Below, piece after piece: positions 53,469-63,330 of a stretch of DNA of 64,000 nt (position 1 is the first letter of the stretch; each line of letters starts with the position of its first letter). This DNA comes from Naumovozyma dairenensis CBS 421 (taxonomy: Eukaryota; Ascomycota; Saccharomycetes; Saccharomycetales; Saccharomycetaceae). The notes under the pieces are model-generated. The model did not search any database. It saw only the letters and a list, made by a program, of their open reading frames with translations, and was not told the DNA's origin. Location of the stretch: positions 682,001-746,000 of the forward strand of contig NC_016483.1 in NCBI RefSeq assembly GCF_000227115.2, read 5' to 3'. The position numbers and the translations under genes were made by a program.

Positions 53469-56042
53469 CTAAAACAATTTATCCATCTCCACTAAGGCAT
53501 AGTCGAGAACATAACTTTGTTCCACCAAATTATCAACTCTATCGAAATGTCTTTGAGTGTACGGTATGATGCTTTCAATTATTTGAACTAATCCAGGTAT
53601 CTCACTTAACTGCACGATGTTATATTGCAACAGTATACATCTAATTGTACGTTGAGCGATAGTATGCGTACGAGCATTTGTATTCCAATCTCTACATCTC
53701 TTTAATAATAATATTAGTTGATCATTTGATAGTTTACCAATGATTTTATCTAATTCTTTATTGAAAATTATTATTTTCCCATCTGCACCTTCTTCTTGTT
53801 CTTGTAACGAAAGTAAAGATTGTTTCAAAACATTGAAAAGTCTCATTGGATGATCTAATGTTAACGCTAATAAGAATGCATTGGTCCAATCTTCATTCAA
53901 AAGGAAATTTTTTAAAGATTGTTCATTCTCCACTTTTTCCTTTTCATTCTCCAAATTTTGAAGTATTTCTAATTCTGTACAATCATTCCAAAATTGTAAA
54001 ACACCATCTGCATCCGCACTGACAATTAATTCACCATCATTCCATGTAGTCAATGCCCAAATTCTATTATCATGACCATCCAAAGTCTTTAAACAATCCC
54101 CAGTAGTACAATCCCAAATCTTAATTAACCCATCGGCACCACTACTAACTAATTGCTTTTGTTTATTAATGAATGTACATCTCTGGACTGCATTCGTATG
54201 ACCTGCAAATGTTTTCAAAACGGCAAATGTATCTAATGACCAAAGTTTGATAGTCTTATCACCAGAACAAGTGGCAATTAATTTATCAAATTGACAAAAT
54301 GAAACATCCCATATACCACGTTTATGATTATTTAAAGTTGCTACCAATTCACCTGAATCTAAATTCCATAGTTTACACGATTTATCATATGAACCCGTGG
54401 CAATCAATGAATCGTTTGGTGAGATGGAAATGGAATTTATATCCTTGTCATGAGCATGACGTGTATATTCAGACACTTTAATTATATGAGTTTTATCTTT
54501 TGATTCATCATCGCTTCTTTCTTTAGATGGCGTTGGTATTTTCCATTTCTTTATAGTTAAATCATTGGATGCAGTTATTAAAAATTCAGGATATCCTCTT
54601 AACAGTACGTTTGGTAACCCGACTGCAGTTACCGAGGATGAATGACCAATAAATTTCGCATAGGCGAAGAATCTTGAAGTTTCACTACTGTACTTCCAAA
54701 GGATCGAAGTATGATCTTTAGAAGCTGTGGCTAACCATTGGCCATCTTCTGTGGCTGCTAACGAATTCAAAAGATCAGTGTGACCTTCATATGTTTCCAT
54801 ATTTATTGGTAAATCTGCACTGTTATCTTGGGTATTAGGATCTGCAGCTTCCTTCATAGTGGATGGTACTGGAATAATTCTTAAAGTTGGTGAATTTGTA
54901 GCTAAAGCTAGTTTGTTTAAATCTTGACCAACAAATTTCATATCAGCAATGGTACCATGGTTACCTGCTATACAAGATTCAATCTCGATAATTGGATTCG
55001 ACAATTCAGTAGGTGACAATGCTTTTGTTAGATTAATCATTTGTAAAGTTTGATCTGACATGACAATGTATGAATTCAGATCGTTGTTCGTGGCTGTGAA
55101 TGGCAAAGTTCCTATAATAAACAATTCTTCAGTTGGTTTAACAGTTCGCTTGATAACGGAGCCTTTCGATAACGAAATCAATTGGAATATAGCTTCACCA
55201 CCTGCAGTATAAATAATATCTTGTAGTTCATTATCATGATCGTGAATGAAACCACATGATTCTACTTGTTGATTAACAGGTAAAGTTTTCAGTAGTTTAC
55301 ACAATTTCCTTAAATTAAATTCCCAGAGATTAACAATATTATCTCTACTACCAGATAATAATTGTAAAACGACATTATCATTTTCCTTACTCACGGATCT
55401 AACATCTAACCCTCTCACTGCGGAGTTATGTTCTTGTAAAGTATGTATACATGATCTTTTGACAAGATCCCAAATCTTCACCATACCGTTAGTGTCACCT
55501 GAACATAATAACCAACAATTAGTATCATTGTTCCCGTAAAACTTCACACTAGAGATGGTCCCCCCATGCCCCTTAAATGAATGAGTAATAAATCCATTCT
55601 CAATATCCACTACTATAATGGAACCGTCAGTCCCTCCTACAGCTACTAAAGTTGAAGTGGAATCGCAATCCATTATATATGAAGGTGAAGATAATTTCAA
55701 AGTTTTAATTGGCTGCAAGGACTGCTGTTTAGTGTTCATCGTTGTTTCACCCTCGATGGCTGTCAAATTGTAAATCTTTAACGCTTGTGATTGTAAAGCG
55801 ATTGAGATCAGAAATTTCCCATCGGGAGTCAATTTCAAACATGTAATTTCTTGTTCATCATTGTTCGTGATTGTAGTTAATCGTTCTTGGAGAGGAGATA
55901 ATTTTATTATTTCGATGTCATCCAGTACTGGTGTCGCTAGGATTGAACCATCTTGAGAAATTGTAGCGATGGCGCTTGTACCTGCGTAGATTGGACGTAA
56001 CGTTTGATTTGAATAACTCGTCTTCAAATCCTTATTTTCCAT
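53469..56042 (-). CDS. UTP13: U3 snoRNP / SSU-processome WD40 protein Utp13
   Basis: UtpB subcomplex component required for 18S rRNA processing in the nucleolus. It has 857 residues against 817 in S. cerevisiae. Two WD40 propellers cover about residues 15-690, with clear repeats such as VKIWDLVKRSCIHTLQEH, TGSYDKSCKLWNLDSGELV, CSGDKTIKLWSLDTFAVLK and GLIKIWDCTTGDCLKTLDGH. The C-terminal Utp13 helical domain follows (about 700-850, starting LLNEDWTNAFLLALTLDHPMRLFNVL). RRPE- and PAC-like elements lie upstream. Position next to RSA3 matches YLR222C. Confidence 0.97.
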   Translation of the reverse strand: MENKDLKTSYSNQTLRPIYAGTSAIATISQDGSILATPVLDDIEIIKLSPLQERLTTITNNDEQEITCLKLTPDGKFLISIALQSQALKIYNLTAIEGETTMNTKQQSLQPIKTLKLSSPSYIMDCDSTSTLVAVGGTDGSIIVVDIENGFITHSFKGHGGTISSVKFYGNNDTNCWLLCSGDTNGMVKIWDLVKRSCIHTLQEHNSAVRGLDVRSVSKENDNVVLQLLSGSRDNIVNLWEFNLRKLCKLLKTLPVNQQVESCGFIHDHDNELQDIIYTAGGEAIFQLISLSKGSVIKRTVKPTEELFIIGTLPFTATNNDLNSYIVMSDQTLQMINLTKALSPTELSNPIIEIESCIAGNHGTIADMKFVGQDLNKLALATNSPTLRIIPVPSTMKEAADPNTQDNSADLPINMETYEGHTDLLNSLAATEDGQWLATASKDHTSILWKYSSETSRFFAYAKFIGHSSSVTAVGLPNVLLRGYPEFLITASNDLTIKKWKIPTPSKERSDDESKDKTHIIKVSEYTRHAHDKDINSISISPNDSLIATGSYDKSCKLWNLDSGELVATLNNHKRGIWDVSFCQFDKLIATCSGDKTIKLWSLDTFAVLKTFAGHTNAVQRCTFINKQKQLVSSGADGLIKIWDCTTGDCLKTLDGHDNRIWALTTWNDGELIVSADADGVLQFWNDCTELEILQNLENEKEKVENEQSLKNFLLNEDWTNAFLLALTLDHPMRLFNVLKQSLLSLQEQEEGADGKIIIFNKELDKIIGKLSNDQLILLLKRCRDWNTNARTHTIAQRTIRCILLQYNIVQLSEIPGLVQIIESIIPYTQRHFDRVDNLVEQSYVLDYALVEMDKLF

Positions 56043-56186
56043 GACTTCCTATTGCAATATTGATATTTTTCTTTGGATATATCTGGAATGAAATACGAAG
56101 AATAGCTTGATTTTCGCTGAAAAGAGTGTTACGAGGTACTTACAGGGTTCAGCATAGTCTAACAACTAGTTTTATTTAAGATGATA

Positions 56187-56211
56187 TGAGATGAGATGAG
56201 ATGAGATGAGC
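56187..56211. repeat. ATGAG pentamer x5 containing PAC-like GATGAG cores
   Basis: Five tandem ATGAG units about 150 bp upstream of UTP13. Each junction recreates GATGAG, the core of the PAC motif, though on the strand opposite to UTP13 transcription. Confidence 0.7.
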
Positions 56212-56251
56212 TTATTTCGTTTCATATTTTCCCAGTATTAGTTTTTTCGTT

Positions 56252-56261
56252 AAATTTTTCA
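56252..56261 (-). promoter_or_regulatory. RRPE-like element upstream of UTP13
   Basis: TGAAAAATTT on the minus strand fits the rRNA-processing element (TGAAAAATTTT) bound by Stb3, about 210 bp before the UTP13 start. Confidence 0.65.
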
Positions 56262-56324
56262 CTCGTTATATACGGAATATTTATGTAAGACACCCGTACT
56301 TCCAGAGAGGGCAGTTCGGCGGCT

Positions 56325-56333
56325 TTTGCCACC
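56325..56333 (-). promoter_or_regulatory. PACE-like (Rpn4) site
   Basis: GGTGGCAAA on the minus strand matches the Rpn4 proteasome-associated control element. Whether it serves UTP13 or MSS4 is unclear, and it may be chance. Confidence 0.35.
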
Positions 56334-56972
56334 AGGAATATCCATTCACATTCACATTATAAGAGAATTGCTACAATGGGCATGTTTTCTTTCATATGAG
56401 CCATCGATATCTTTTTAATGAGGACTTTACAAGGTCATACTTCGCAATCAAAGTTATCTATTTAACGCTTAACATAGTATGTTTTTCTATTTTCGAAGCG
56501 GGTGTATAAACAAGCTTATCCATATGTCTCTCTGATTGACATAAACACTATATAGTATGAAACTCTGGGCTATATCCTCGAGGCTCGAGGCTCTAGGTTC
56601 CACTACTGTAAACTGCTTATATAGATTCATATGGACGTATTATACTGGTCGATTTGACTCTCTCTTGTAACGTTATATTCCTCTACAGATAGTCCGAGTT
56701 TTTGTATTTTACGTTTGCTAAAAATATCGCTGGTAGGTACAGCACGGTTTCAGATATATGCGTGGAATCAACACTATAGCGTGTTATTACCTAAAATATA
56801 TGTAATGGATAAGGGAGGCTGCTGTACGTTATATAGGTAATGTAAAATTGTAAGGTACATAACTGAAAGCATATCCTAAATAAGACAAGCACCTACAATC
56901 GTATCGTCCTTTCAAATTGCAGATTATAAGCTTCTGAACAACGTGTAAACTAAGCCAAGTTTTATCGTTGGA

Positions 56973-59057
56973 ATGCATATAATTCCCTCGAATAAATCCA
57001 ACGATTTGACATTGAACTTAAAATTAACTAACAAAGGTAACTTACCTCAATCGACGATAGATGATATCAAAGATAATAATAATAACACTAAAACGAACAT
57101 TGCTATTTATAGCAACGTTAAAGCTCACTTGGATGACGAGTGTAGAAATAGACTTCATATTCCATCCTATATGACACAGACTAACACAAGAACTAGTTGC
57201 TCGACTACATTAGATTTTGATCCAAACAATTTAGATTCGTTATCAATAACTATATCAAAACACCAAAAAGATGAACCTAAAAATTTGAAGATTTTTCAAA
57301 AAGGAGTAATTAAGAATGCTATGCCGAAGAAGAAAATAAATGACCCTTCATTGTCATCTTTTATATCTTCTTCCCCTTCTTCATCATCGTCATCGTCATC
57401 ATCATCATCGAACTCTGAAAAATCTACGAAGAATCTATTATCTCATGTGAAGAATCTTTCTAAAATAAAGACAACGGAACCATTCCGTAGTAAAACTAAG
57501 CAACTACCTGCAATGCGAAGATCTTCGTTACAACAGGTTCAAACGCATAATCCTCAAGAACAAAAGAAAGTTGTACATCGACGCTCATTACCTCCTCGAA
57601 GAAACACTCAAGAATCAATAGCTACAACAATTCCATTTTTTGCTTTACGACATTCCCAAATTTTCCCTTTAACAGATGATGAGATAAATCATTCATTGCA
57701 GCACCACCAGAACCACGATACTGATGAACTATTATCTGCTGTAACAAGTAACGTCTCTTCATCGATGGTGTCGACGACTACTACTAATACTACTAACTCG
57801 GAGGAGAGATATCCTTTATCAACAGATCCAGAAGATAGATATCAACAAAACCCTTCCCATTCGCATGACTCTCCAAGTGGTGGGAAGATTGATAACCGTA
57901 ATTCAAAAATGCGTATGTTAGGTAAGAAAGTGAGCCAAGGTCATGTGAATTTCCAAATAGTTTATGATATGTTACTAGGTATAAGAGTGGCACTGAACTC
58001 TTTATCTCCAAATTCCTCATCCGTACTCTCATCACGAAAATATAAGAAATTCATTTTCGATTCAAACTATGAAATAATTGAGCCAATACAGGATAATTAT
58101 ACATATTCCTTTAAATTTAAAGATTACTACCCGACAATTTTCCAAAAACTACGAAATGAAAACTTTCAATTGAATGATGCAGATTATTTAGATTCATTGA
58201 CCTCCAAATACATATTAAACGAATTCAACTCACCAGGTAAAAGTGGTTCATTTTTCTATTTCTCAAGGGATTATAAATATATCATCAAGACAATCCATCA
58301 TGATGAACATATCCATCTTCGGAATACATTACTACGATATTATAATCATCTCAAATCCAATCCTAACACCCTGATTTGTCAATTTTACGGATTATATAGA
58401 ATTAAATTCCCGAAAAGGTTCTTTAGGAAAAGGAAAATTTATTTCTTGGTGATGAATAACGTTTTCCCTCCTGATTTAGCAATGAATGTAACTTTCGATT
58501 TGAAGGGATCCACTTGGGGCAGATTCTCTCAAACTCCACTCCAAAGTATGCCTCAGAACGATATTGAAAGTAGTAATAACGATAACGATGATGACGATAA
58601 TAATAAGATGATTTCCATCGTTTTGAAAGATTTAAATTGGCTGAAGAATCAAAATAGGCTGGATTTTGGATCCCATGAAAAGAATGAAGCAATATTGAAA
58701 CAATTAAAAACCGATGTGGAATTATTGATTGATATGAACACTATGGATTATTCTTTATTGATTGGTATCCATTTCCTTGAATCAGATCGTACAGATGACA
58801 AAGAGGAAGATACTAACGATGGAGGCAATCGTGCCACCTTTAAATACAATGTTGGGGACCATGAGAAACGGAAATGTGTTATTTGTTACATTGGAATCAT
58901 AGATTGTCTGACAAATTATTCAATGGTTAAGAAATTAGAGACTATTTGGAGAAGTTTGAATCATGATTATAAGACAGTTAGTGCAGTTCCGCCAAGGTTC
59001 TATGGTAATCGATTTTACAAGTATGTGGAGGAATCCATTGGACATATAGATGTGTAA
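56973..59057 (+). CDS. MSS4: Phosphatidylinositol-4-phosphate 5-kinase Mss4
   Basis: Makes PI(4,5)P2 at the plasma membrane for actin organisation and cell-wall signalling. It has 694 residues against 779 in S. cerevisiae, the difference lying in the disordered N-terminal 320 residues, which hold Ser runs and a basic patch (RRSLPPRR). The PIPK domain begins near residue 325 with VSQGHVNFQIVYDMLLGIR and shows the G-loop region SPGKSGSFFYFS, the catalytic lysine in YIIKTIH, FDLKGSTWGR, DMNTMDYSLLIGIH with the catalytic Asp, the YIGIIDCLTNYSM metal-binding loop and the specificity (activation) loop to AVPPRFYGNRFYKYV. All key residues are present. The position relative to UPC2 recalls YDR208W-YDR213W. 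Confidence 0.96.
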   Translation: MHIIPSNKSNDLTLNLKLTNKGNLPQSTIDDIKDNNNNTKTNIAIYSNVKAHLDDECRNRLHIPSYMTQTNTRTSCSTTLDFDPNNLDSLSITISKHQKDEPKNLKIFQKGVIKNAMPKKKINDPSLSSFISSSPSSSSSSSSSSSNSEKSTKNLLSHVKNLSKIKTTEPFRSKTKQLPAMRRSSLQQVQTHNPQEQKKVVHRRSLPPRRNTQESIATTIPFFALRHSQIFPLTDDEINHSLQHHQNHDTDELLSAVTSNVSSSMVSTTTTNTTNSEERYPLSTDPEDRYQQNPSHSHDSPSGGKIDNRNSKMRMLGKKVSQGHVNFQIVYDMLLGIRVALNSLSPNSSSVLSSRKYKKFIFDSNYEIIEPIQDNYTYSFKFKDYYPTIFQKLRNENFQLNDADYLDSLTSKYILNEFNSPGKSGSFFYFSRDYKYIIKTIHHDEHIHLRNTLLRYYNHLKSNPNTLICQFYGLYRIKFPKRFFRKRKIYFLVMNNVFPPDLAMNVTFDLKGSTWGRFSQTPLQSMPQNDIESSNNDNDDDDNNKMISIVLKDLNWLKNQNRLDFGSHEKNEAILKQLKTDVELLIDMNTMDYSLLIGIHFLESDRTDDKEEDTNDGGNRATFKYNVGDHEKRKCVICYIGIIDCLTNYSMVKKLETIWRSLNHDYKTVSAVPPRFYGNRFYKYVEESIGHIDV

Positions 59058-59298
59058 ATCACATATAATAATTTTTTTATAGTTAAAAATAGTTATATTT
59101 CCAAGGAATAATATAACTGAAGTTCGATGGTTCGACATCTATGTATATCTCAAATATTCAAGTATACATAATTTACTTCCAAACTTGTGGCAACTTTATT
59201 CAAAATATATAGTAGTTCGTAATACGATTGACAGTGAAGAGGAAAAATCTATTTCGGGCGAACAAAATATTCTTTAAGAAAACAAACTTTCAGAAAAT

Positions 59299-59440
59299 GC
59301 TCGTGTAGCTCAGTGGTTAGAGCTTCGTGCTTATAGGAACATTCGGATTATCCGAAGTTATCTGTACAAATACAGTCTTTCAAACCAGACCATATTTAAA
59401 AGCAACGCGACCGTCATGGGTTCAATCCCCATCTCGAGCA
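59299..59440 (+). tRNA. tI(UAU): tRNA-Ile(UAU) with 69-nt intron
   Basis: Exon 1 is 59299-59335 (GCTCGTGTAGCTCAGTGG... to CTTATA) and exon 2 is 59405-59440 (ACGCGACC... to GAGCA). The anticodon TAT is at 59332-59334. The anticodon stem TCGTG/CGCGA closes a seven-base loop after removal of 59336-59404. The B box GGTTCAATCCC is at 59419-59429. The acceptor stem has one T-T mismatch, as I recall in the S. cerevisiae gene. This tRNA decodes AUA. In S. cerevisiae copies lie near both UPC2 and ECM22, so its location here is conserved. Confidence 0.96.
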
Positions 59441-59450
59441 CTTTCCATTC

Positions 59451-59457
59451 TTTTTTT
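59451..59457 (+). terminator. RNA polymerase III T-run terminator
   Basis: Seven T ten bases after the tRNA-Ile 3' end. Confidence 0.85.
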
Positions 59458-60143
59458 AAAAAAACTTTTTCCCTCAAAATATCCGCCCCTTACATGCGAG
59501 TAGATTTCCTTTTTGTCTTATACGAAAATCTTAAAAAATTGTGTTGGTTTACGAACAAAGAGCCTGTTTATTTACTACGGCTGTTCCTTGCTCGTAAAAG
59601 TGACAAGTATTCTATTTAAACGAACCTGGATGCAGAAACGAGGTGCATAAACGAAATACTTAACGTGAAGAAAAGATGCAACAAAGCATTTGTTGATGTT
59701 GTAGAACGGTTCAAAAAAAAGCCAAGATAATACTGACGTTGGTCTTCGATTCGTTGCTATACGTAAGAAACCCCCGTATTAAATCATTTCGAATTCCCAA
59801 CTTCCCCCGACTTTCACTTGAATCAAACAGGAAGGAAACAAAGTAAAACCACTCAACTGTCCAAGATTCTTCATCGGAAAAGGTCACATTTCCTTTATTA
59901 TTTCAAATTCCTGGCCATTATAGACTCTTACATCAAGGTGGCTTGTACTTCCGAATATATACAAACGTTTCTATATATACTCCACCTCCTAAAATATCTC
60001 GTTTTGCCGAGGTAAGAGAATCAAACAGCAACTCATTGATCAATCCATTTCGAGCATTTGTATATCAATATAATAACGGTAGATATTCGATCTTAATTTT
60101 GTTTTATCAGACCTCCCAATATTACTTGAACAATCGAATAACA
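59458..60143 (+). promoter_or_regulatory. UPC2 promoter region
   Basis: 686 bp between the tRNA gene and UPC2. It contains a TATACGA heptamer at 59519-59525. Upstream in-frame codons from 59943 extend the UPC2 frame but look like leader. Confidence 0.55.
59519..59525 (+). promoter_or_regulatory. Sterol-response-element-like heptamer (TATACGA)
   Basis: TATACGA is the core bound by Upc2/Ecm22. It is about 620 bp upstream of the UPC2 start, suggesting autoregulation as in S. cerevisiae. A 7-mer can occur by chance in AT-rich DNA. Confidence 0.4.
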
Positions 60144-60621
60144 ATGATAAAAAGTGAATCAACTACAATGTCACTGAATGAATCTACACTGACTGCTACT
60201 TCCGGTAACTCAATTACAAAACCGAAACCAAAGAGAAGAGAAAAGAATATCGAGTTGATTGAAGTTGGGGGTAAAAAGGTTAGCAAAACTTCTACAGGTA
60301 AAAGAAAATTTCATAATAAATCCAAGAATGGTTGTGACAACTGTAAAAGAAGAAGGGTGAAATGTGATGAATCAAAACCACATTGCCAAAAATGTGTCAA
60401 TATGCAATTACATTGTGTTTATACACCACCTCAACCAAGGAGATCTAAAGGGAGAAATGATACTACTCGTAAAACTAAGAGTATGTCTGGAATGAGCGAT
60501 AGTATAATGACATCAACGGATGATAATGAAGACGAATCAGCCACATCTCCTCGTTCGGTTACAAGAACCAGTTCATTTTCAATGAATAGCAACGATAATA
60601 ATAATGATAATAATAATAATG

Positions 60622-60656
<35 letters not shown>

Positions 60657-62993
60657 CTCAATAACAACCAATCCTCCGACCAATTTGTCGATGAAAATGA
60701 TGCAATTTTGACCGTGGCGGAAATCCAACGGCAAACTATTGCTAAACTACAGAAACAACAAGAGGAGCAACAGAAGCAGCTACAACAACAATTGCAACAG
60801 TTGCAACAGCTACAGCATCTGCAGCAATTAGGTGTTCAAACCACACACTCTACTAGCCGTGCATCCAATAGTATTTCTTCTTCCAGCTTCCCATTACCAG
60901 GATCACCGGAAAGACAACAAGCTGAACTTCTATCTAATAACAACAACGTCCATACTGCTCTAAATGGTCCGCCTTTGTCTAATACTAATAAAACAAGTAA
61001 TAGTCTGGATGGATTATTACTACCGCCCTTAATGGCTGGTTTATCAAATTCTACAGTCCAATCGCAACAAAATAGCTTGGCTACAAGGCAAGCTTCATCG
61101 AATAATAATATACCATTTGATTTCGCTAACAGCCCAGGTTTTTCTGGTATGAATTTATCAACTAGTATAAACAATATATTGAGTCCAAACAAATTTAACC
61201 AACAGCAACAACAACAGCAGCAGCAGCAACAGCAAACATCCTCCTCGAATCCATTATCAGCTTTGTTTTCCAACGGAAATCTTCCAACGGATGCTTTATC
61301 TCAATTGTCAAAAATGGGTTTGAATTTAAAATCTTTCAATATGAATTCCACTTCAGCTTTGGCTTCTTTAGCGTCCATAGCAAATCCAGCAATGATTTCT
61401 TCTTTGGCAAACCTAACGAATCTAACCTCAAATACTTCCAATACTAACTCTGCAGGGTTTTTTGATTTTAATGATTTGTTATCAAATAAATATAATAACA
61501 GCCCTATCGCCCAGAACAATACCAGTGGTAATAATAGAGCTATGAAAGCATCCACTGCAGAAGAAGTACTAGCAAGTATGCAAGAGCATCAAGAACGTTT
61601 AACAAAAAATACAGAAGAGAAATCCAATAGCAATGATGGTGTCAATAAAAATGACGCAAATGATGCGTCCAATTCAAATATTCCGATGACAACAGATAGC
61701 AACAACAATGCTAATAGTATTAACAATAACAATAATGGTAATACTAGTGCAAATAGCGTAACTCCTATCTTATCAAGCAATCCATTAATGATGCCATTGA
61801 ATTCTATGAGCCCAATGACAAAGACGAATTCCCTAGATTTACCACCAATTAAACAATTAGATTCTAATTTAAATAATGATCCTGCTATCATAACGTCAAT
61901 GGATTCTCAAAGAAATACAGGGTTACATACATCTAACGATTCAGTATCGTCGAACTCGTCCTCTTCATCATCATCTGTATCGTCAACTGCTGAAAAATCT
62001 TCATCTATTTCGAAAGCTGATTCCACAGAAACTGCCCTGATACCAAAATTACTGCAATTATCTCCAAAAGTTAACTTAAATCTAATAGACTTGAAATTGT
62101 TTCACCATTATTGTACAAAAGTGTGGCCAACAATCATATCGGCAGGTATATCGGGCCCCGATGTTTGGAGCACATATATCCCAGAATTAGCCTTTGATTA
62201 TCCATTCTTAATGCATTCTCTCCTAGCTTTCAGTGCAACGCATCTTTCTAGAACGGAAACAGGCTTAGATAATTATGTTTCATCTCATCGTTTGGATGCA
62301 TTGAAATTATTAAGGGAGGCAGTCCTAAATATATCAGATGACAACATTGATGCTCTCGTTGCATCAGCATTAATTTTGATTATGGATTCATTAGCCAATG
62401 CTTCATCGTCAAGTCCAACAAATGTGAATACTATGTCCCCTTCAGCTTGGATTTTTCATGTAAAAGGTGCAGTTACTATCCTAACTGCAGTATGGCCATT
62501 ACCTGAAAATTCAAGATTTTTTAATTTGATTAATGTCGATTTAAGTGATTTGGGTGATGTTATTAATCAAGAAAATGGGACGATTTCAGAATTAATATGT
62601 TTTGATGAAACAATTGCAGATTTATATCCAGTAGAAATTGATTCTCCATATTTGATCACTTTGGCGTATTTGGATAAATTACATAGAGAGAAGAATCAAT
62701 TAGACTTTATCTTGAGAGTTTTTGCATTCCCTGCTTTATTAGATAAAACTTTCTTAGCATTACTGATGACAGGAGATTTAGGGGCAATGAGAATAATGAG
62801 AAGTTACTATAAATTGTTAAGAAGTTTTACAACAGAAATTAAAGATAAAGTTTGGTTCCTTGAAGGTGTGTCGCAAGTCTTGCCAATGGATGTTGATGAT
62901 TACAGTAATGGAGGAGGTATGCACATGATGCTAGATTTCTTGGGTGGTGGGCTGCCCTCTATGACTACAACGAATTTCTCAGAATTTATGTAA
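60144..62993 (+). CDS. UPC2: Sterol-sensing Zn2Cys6 transcription factor Upc2/Ecm22
   Basis: Activator of ergosterol and anaerobic genes; its C-terminal domain binds ergosterol and holds it in the cytosol until sterol falls. I start at the ATG at 60144 (MIKSESTT), giving 949 residues against 913 (Upc2) and 814 (Ecm22); the frame extends 67 codons upstream but without family character. The Zn2Cys6 cluster is C64-X2-C-X6-C-X6-C-X2-C-X6-C91, preceded by the basic [12 protein letters not shown] very long Asn/Gln/Ser linker (about 110-600) follows. The ligand-binding domain begins near residue 640 ([25 protein letters not shown]) and ends in the glycine-rich [19 protein letters not shown], where the upc2-1 gain-of-function change maps in S. 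cerevisiae. Synteny cannot separate UPC2 from ECM22. Confidence 0.93.
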
Positions 62994-63330
62994 CAATATA
63001 ATGATAATTTATTTTAGCTTATCTTTCAGCTATATACGATAAATTTCAGGCTGAACGATTATAGAATTCTTCAAGAAAATACGCAAGCGTTTTACTTTTA
63101 TAAAGGGTAGTCTATAAATCCTAAATTCTCTAAAACTGTAGTTGGTGCACGCATTTTTAAAAGCTAAAGCTGCCATTATGCTGAAGATTAACGACTGGAT
63201 AAGATGACGCGAAAACTTGTGTCACTAAATTAATGTAGACGATTCAAAAGAAAAGCTCAAGGTGCAAGAAGAAATATATTAAACGAAAGTAGATGGTAAT
63301 CAGACGAAACAGCGCAAGGATATTATTACG
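62994..63330 (+). promoter_or_regulatory. UPC2-ADY4 intergenic region
   Basis: 337 bp, AT-rich. A second TATACGA heptamer occurs at 63033-63039, just after the UPC2 stop; probably chance. No gene seen. Confidence 0.5.

Larger units (their letters stand above)
56043..56972. promoter_or_regulatory. Divergent UTP13/MSS4 intergenic region
   Basis: 930 bp without a gene. On the UTP13 side it contains five ATGAG units (56187-56211) and an RRPE-like site (56252-56261); further out lies a PACE-like site (56325-56333). It separates a chromosome XII-type block from a chromosome IV-type block of S. cerevisiae. Confidence 0.55.
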
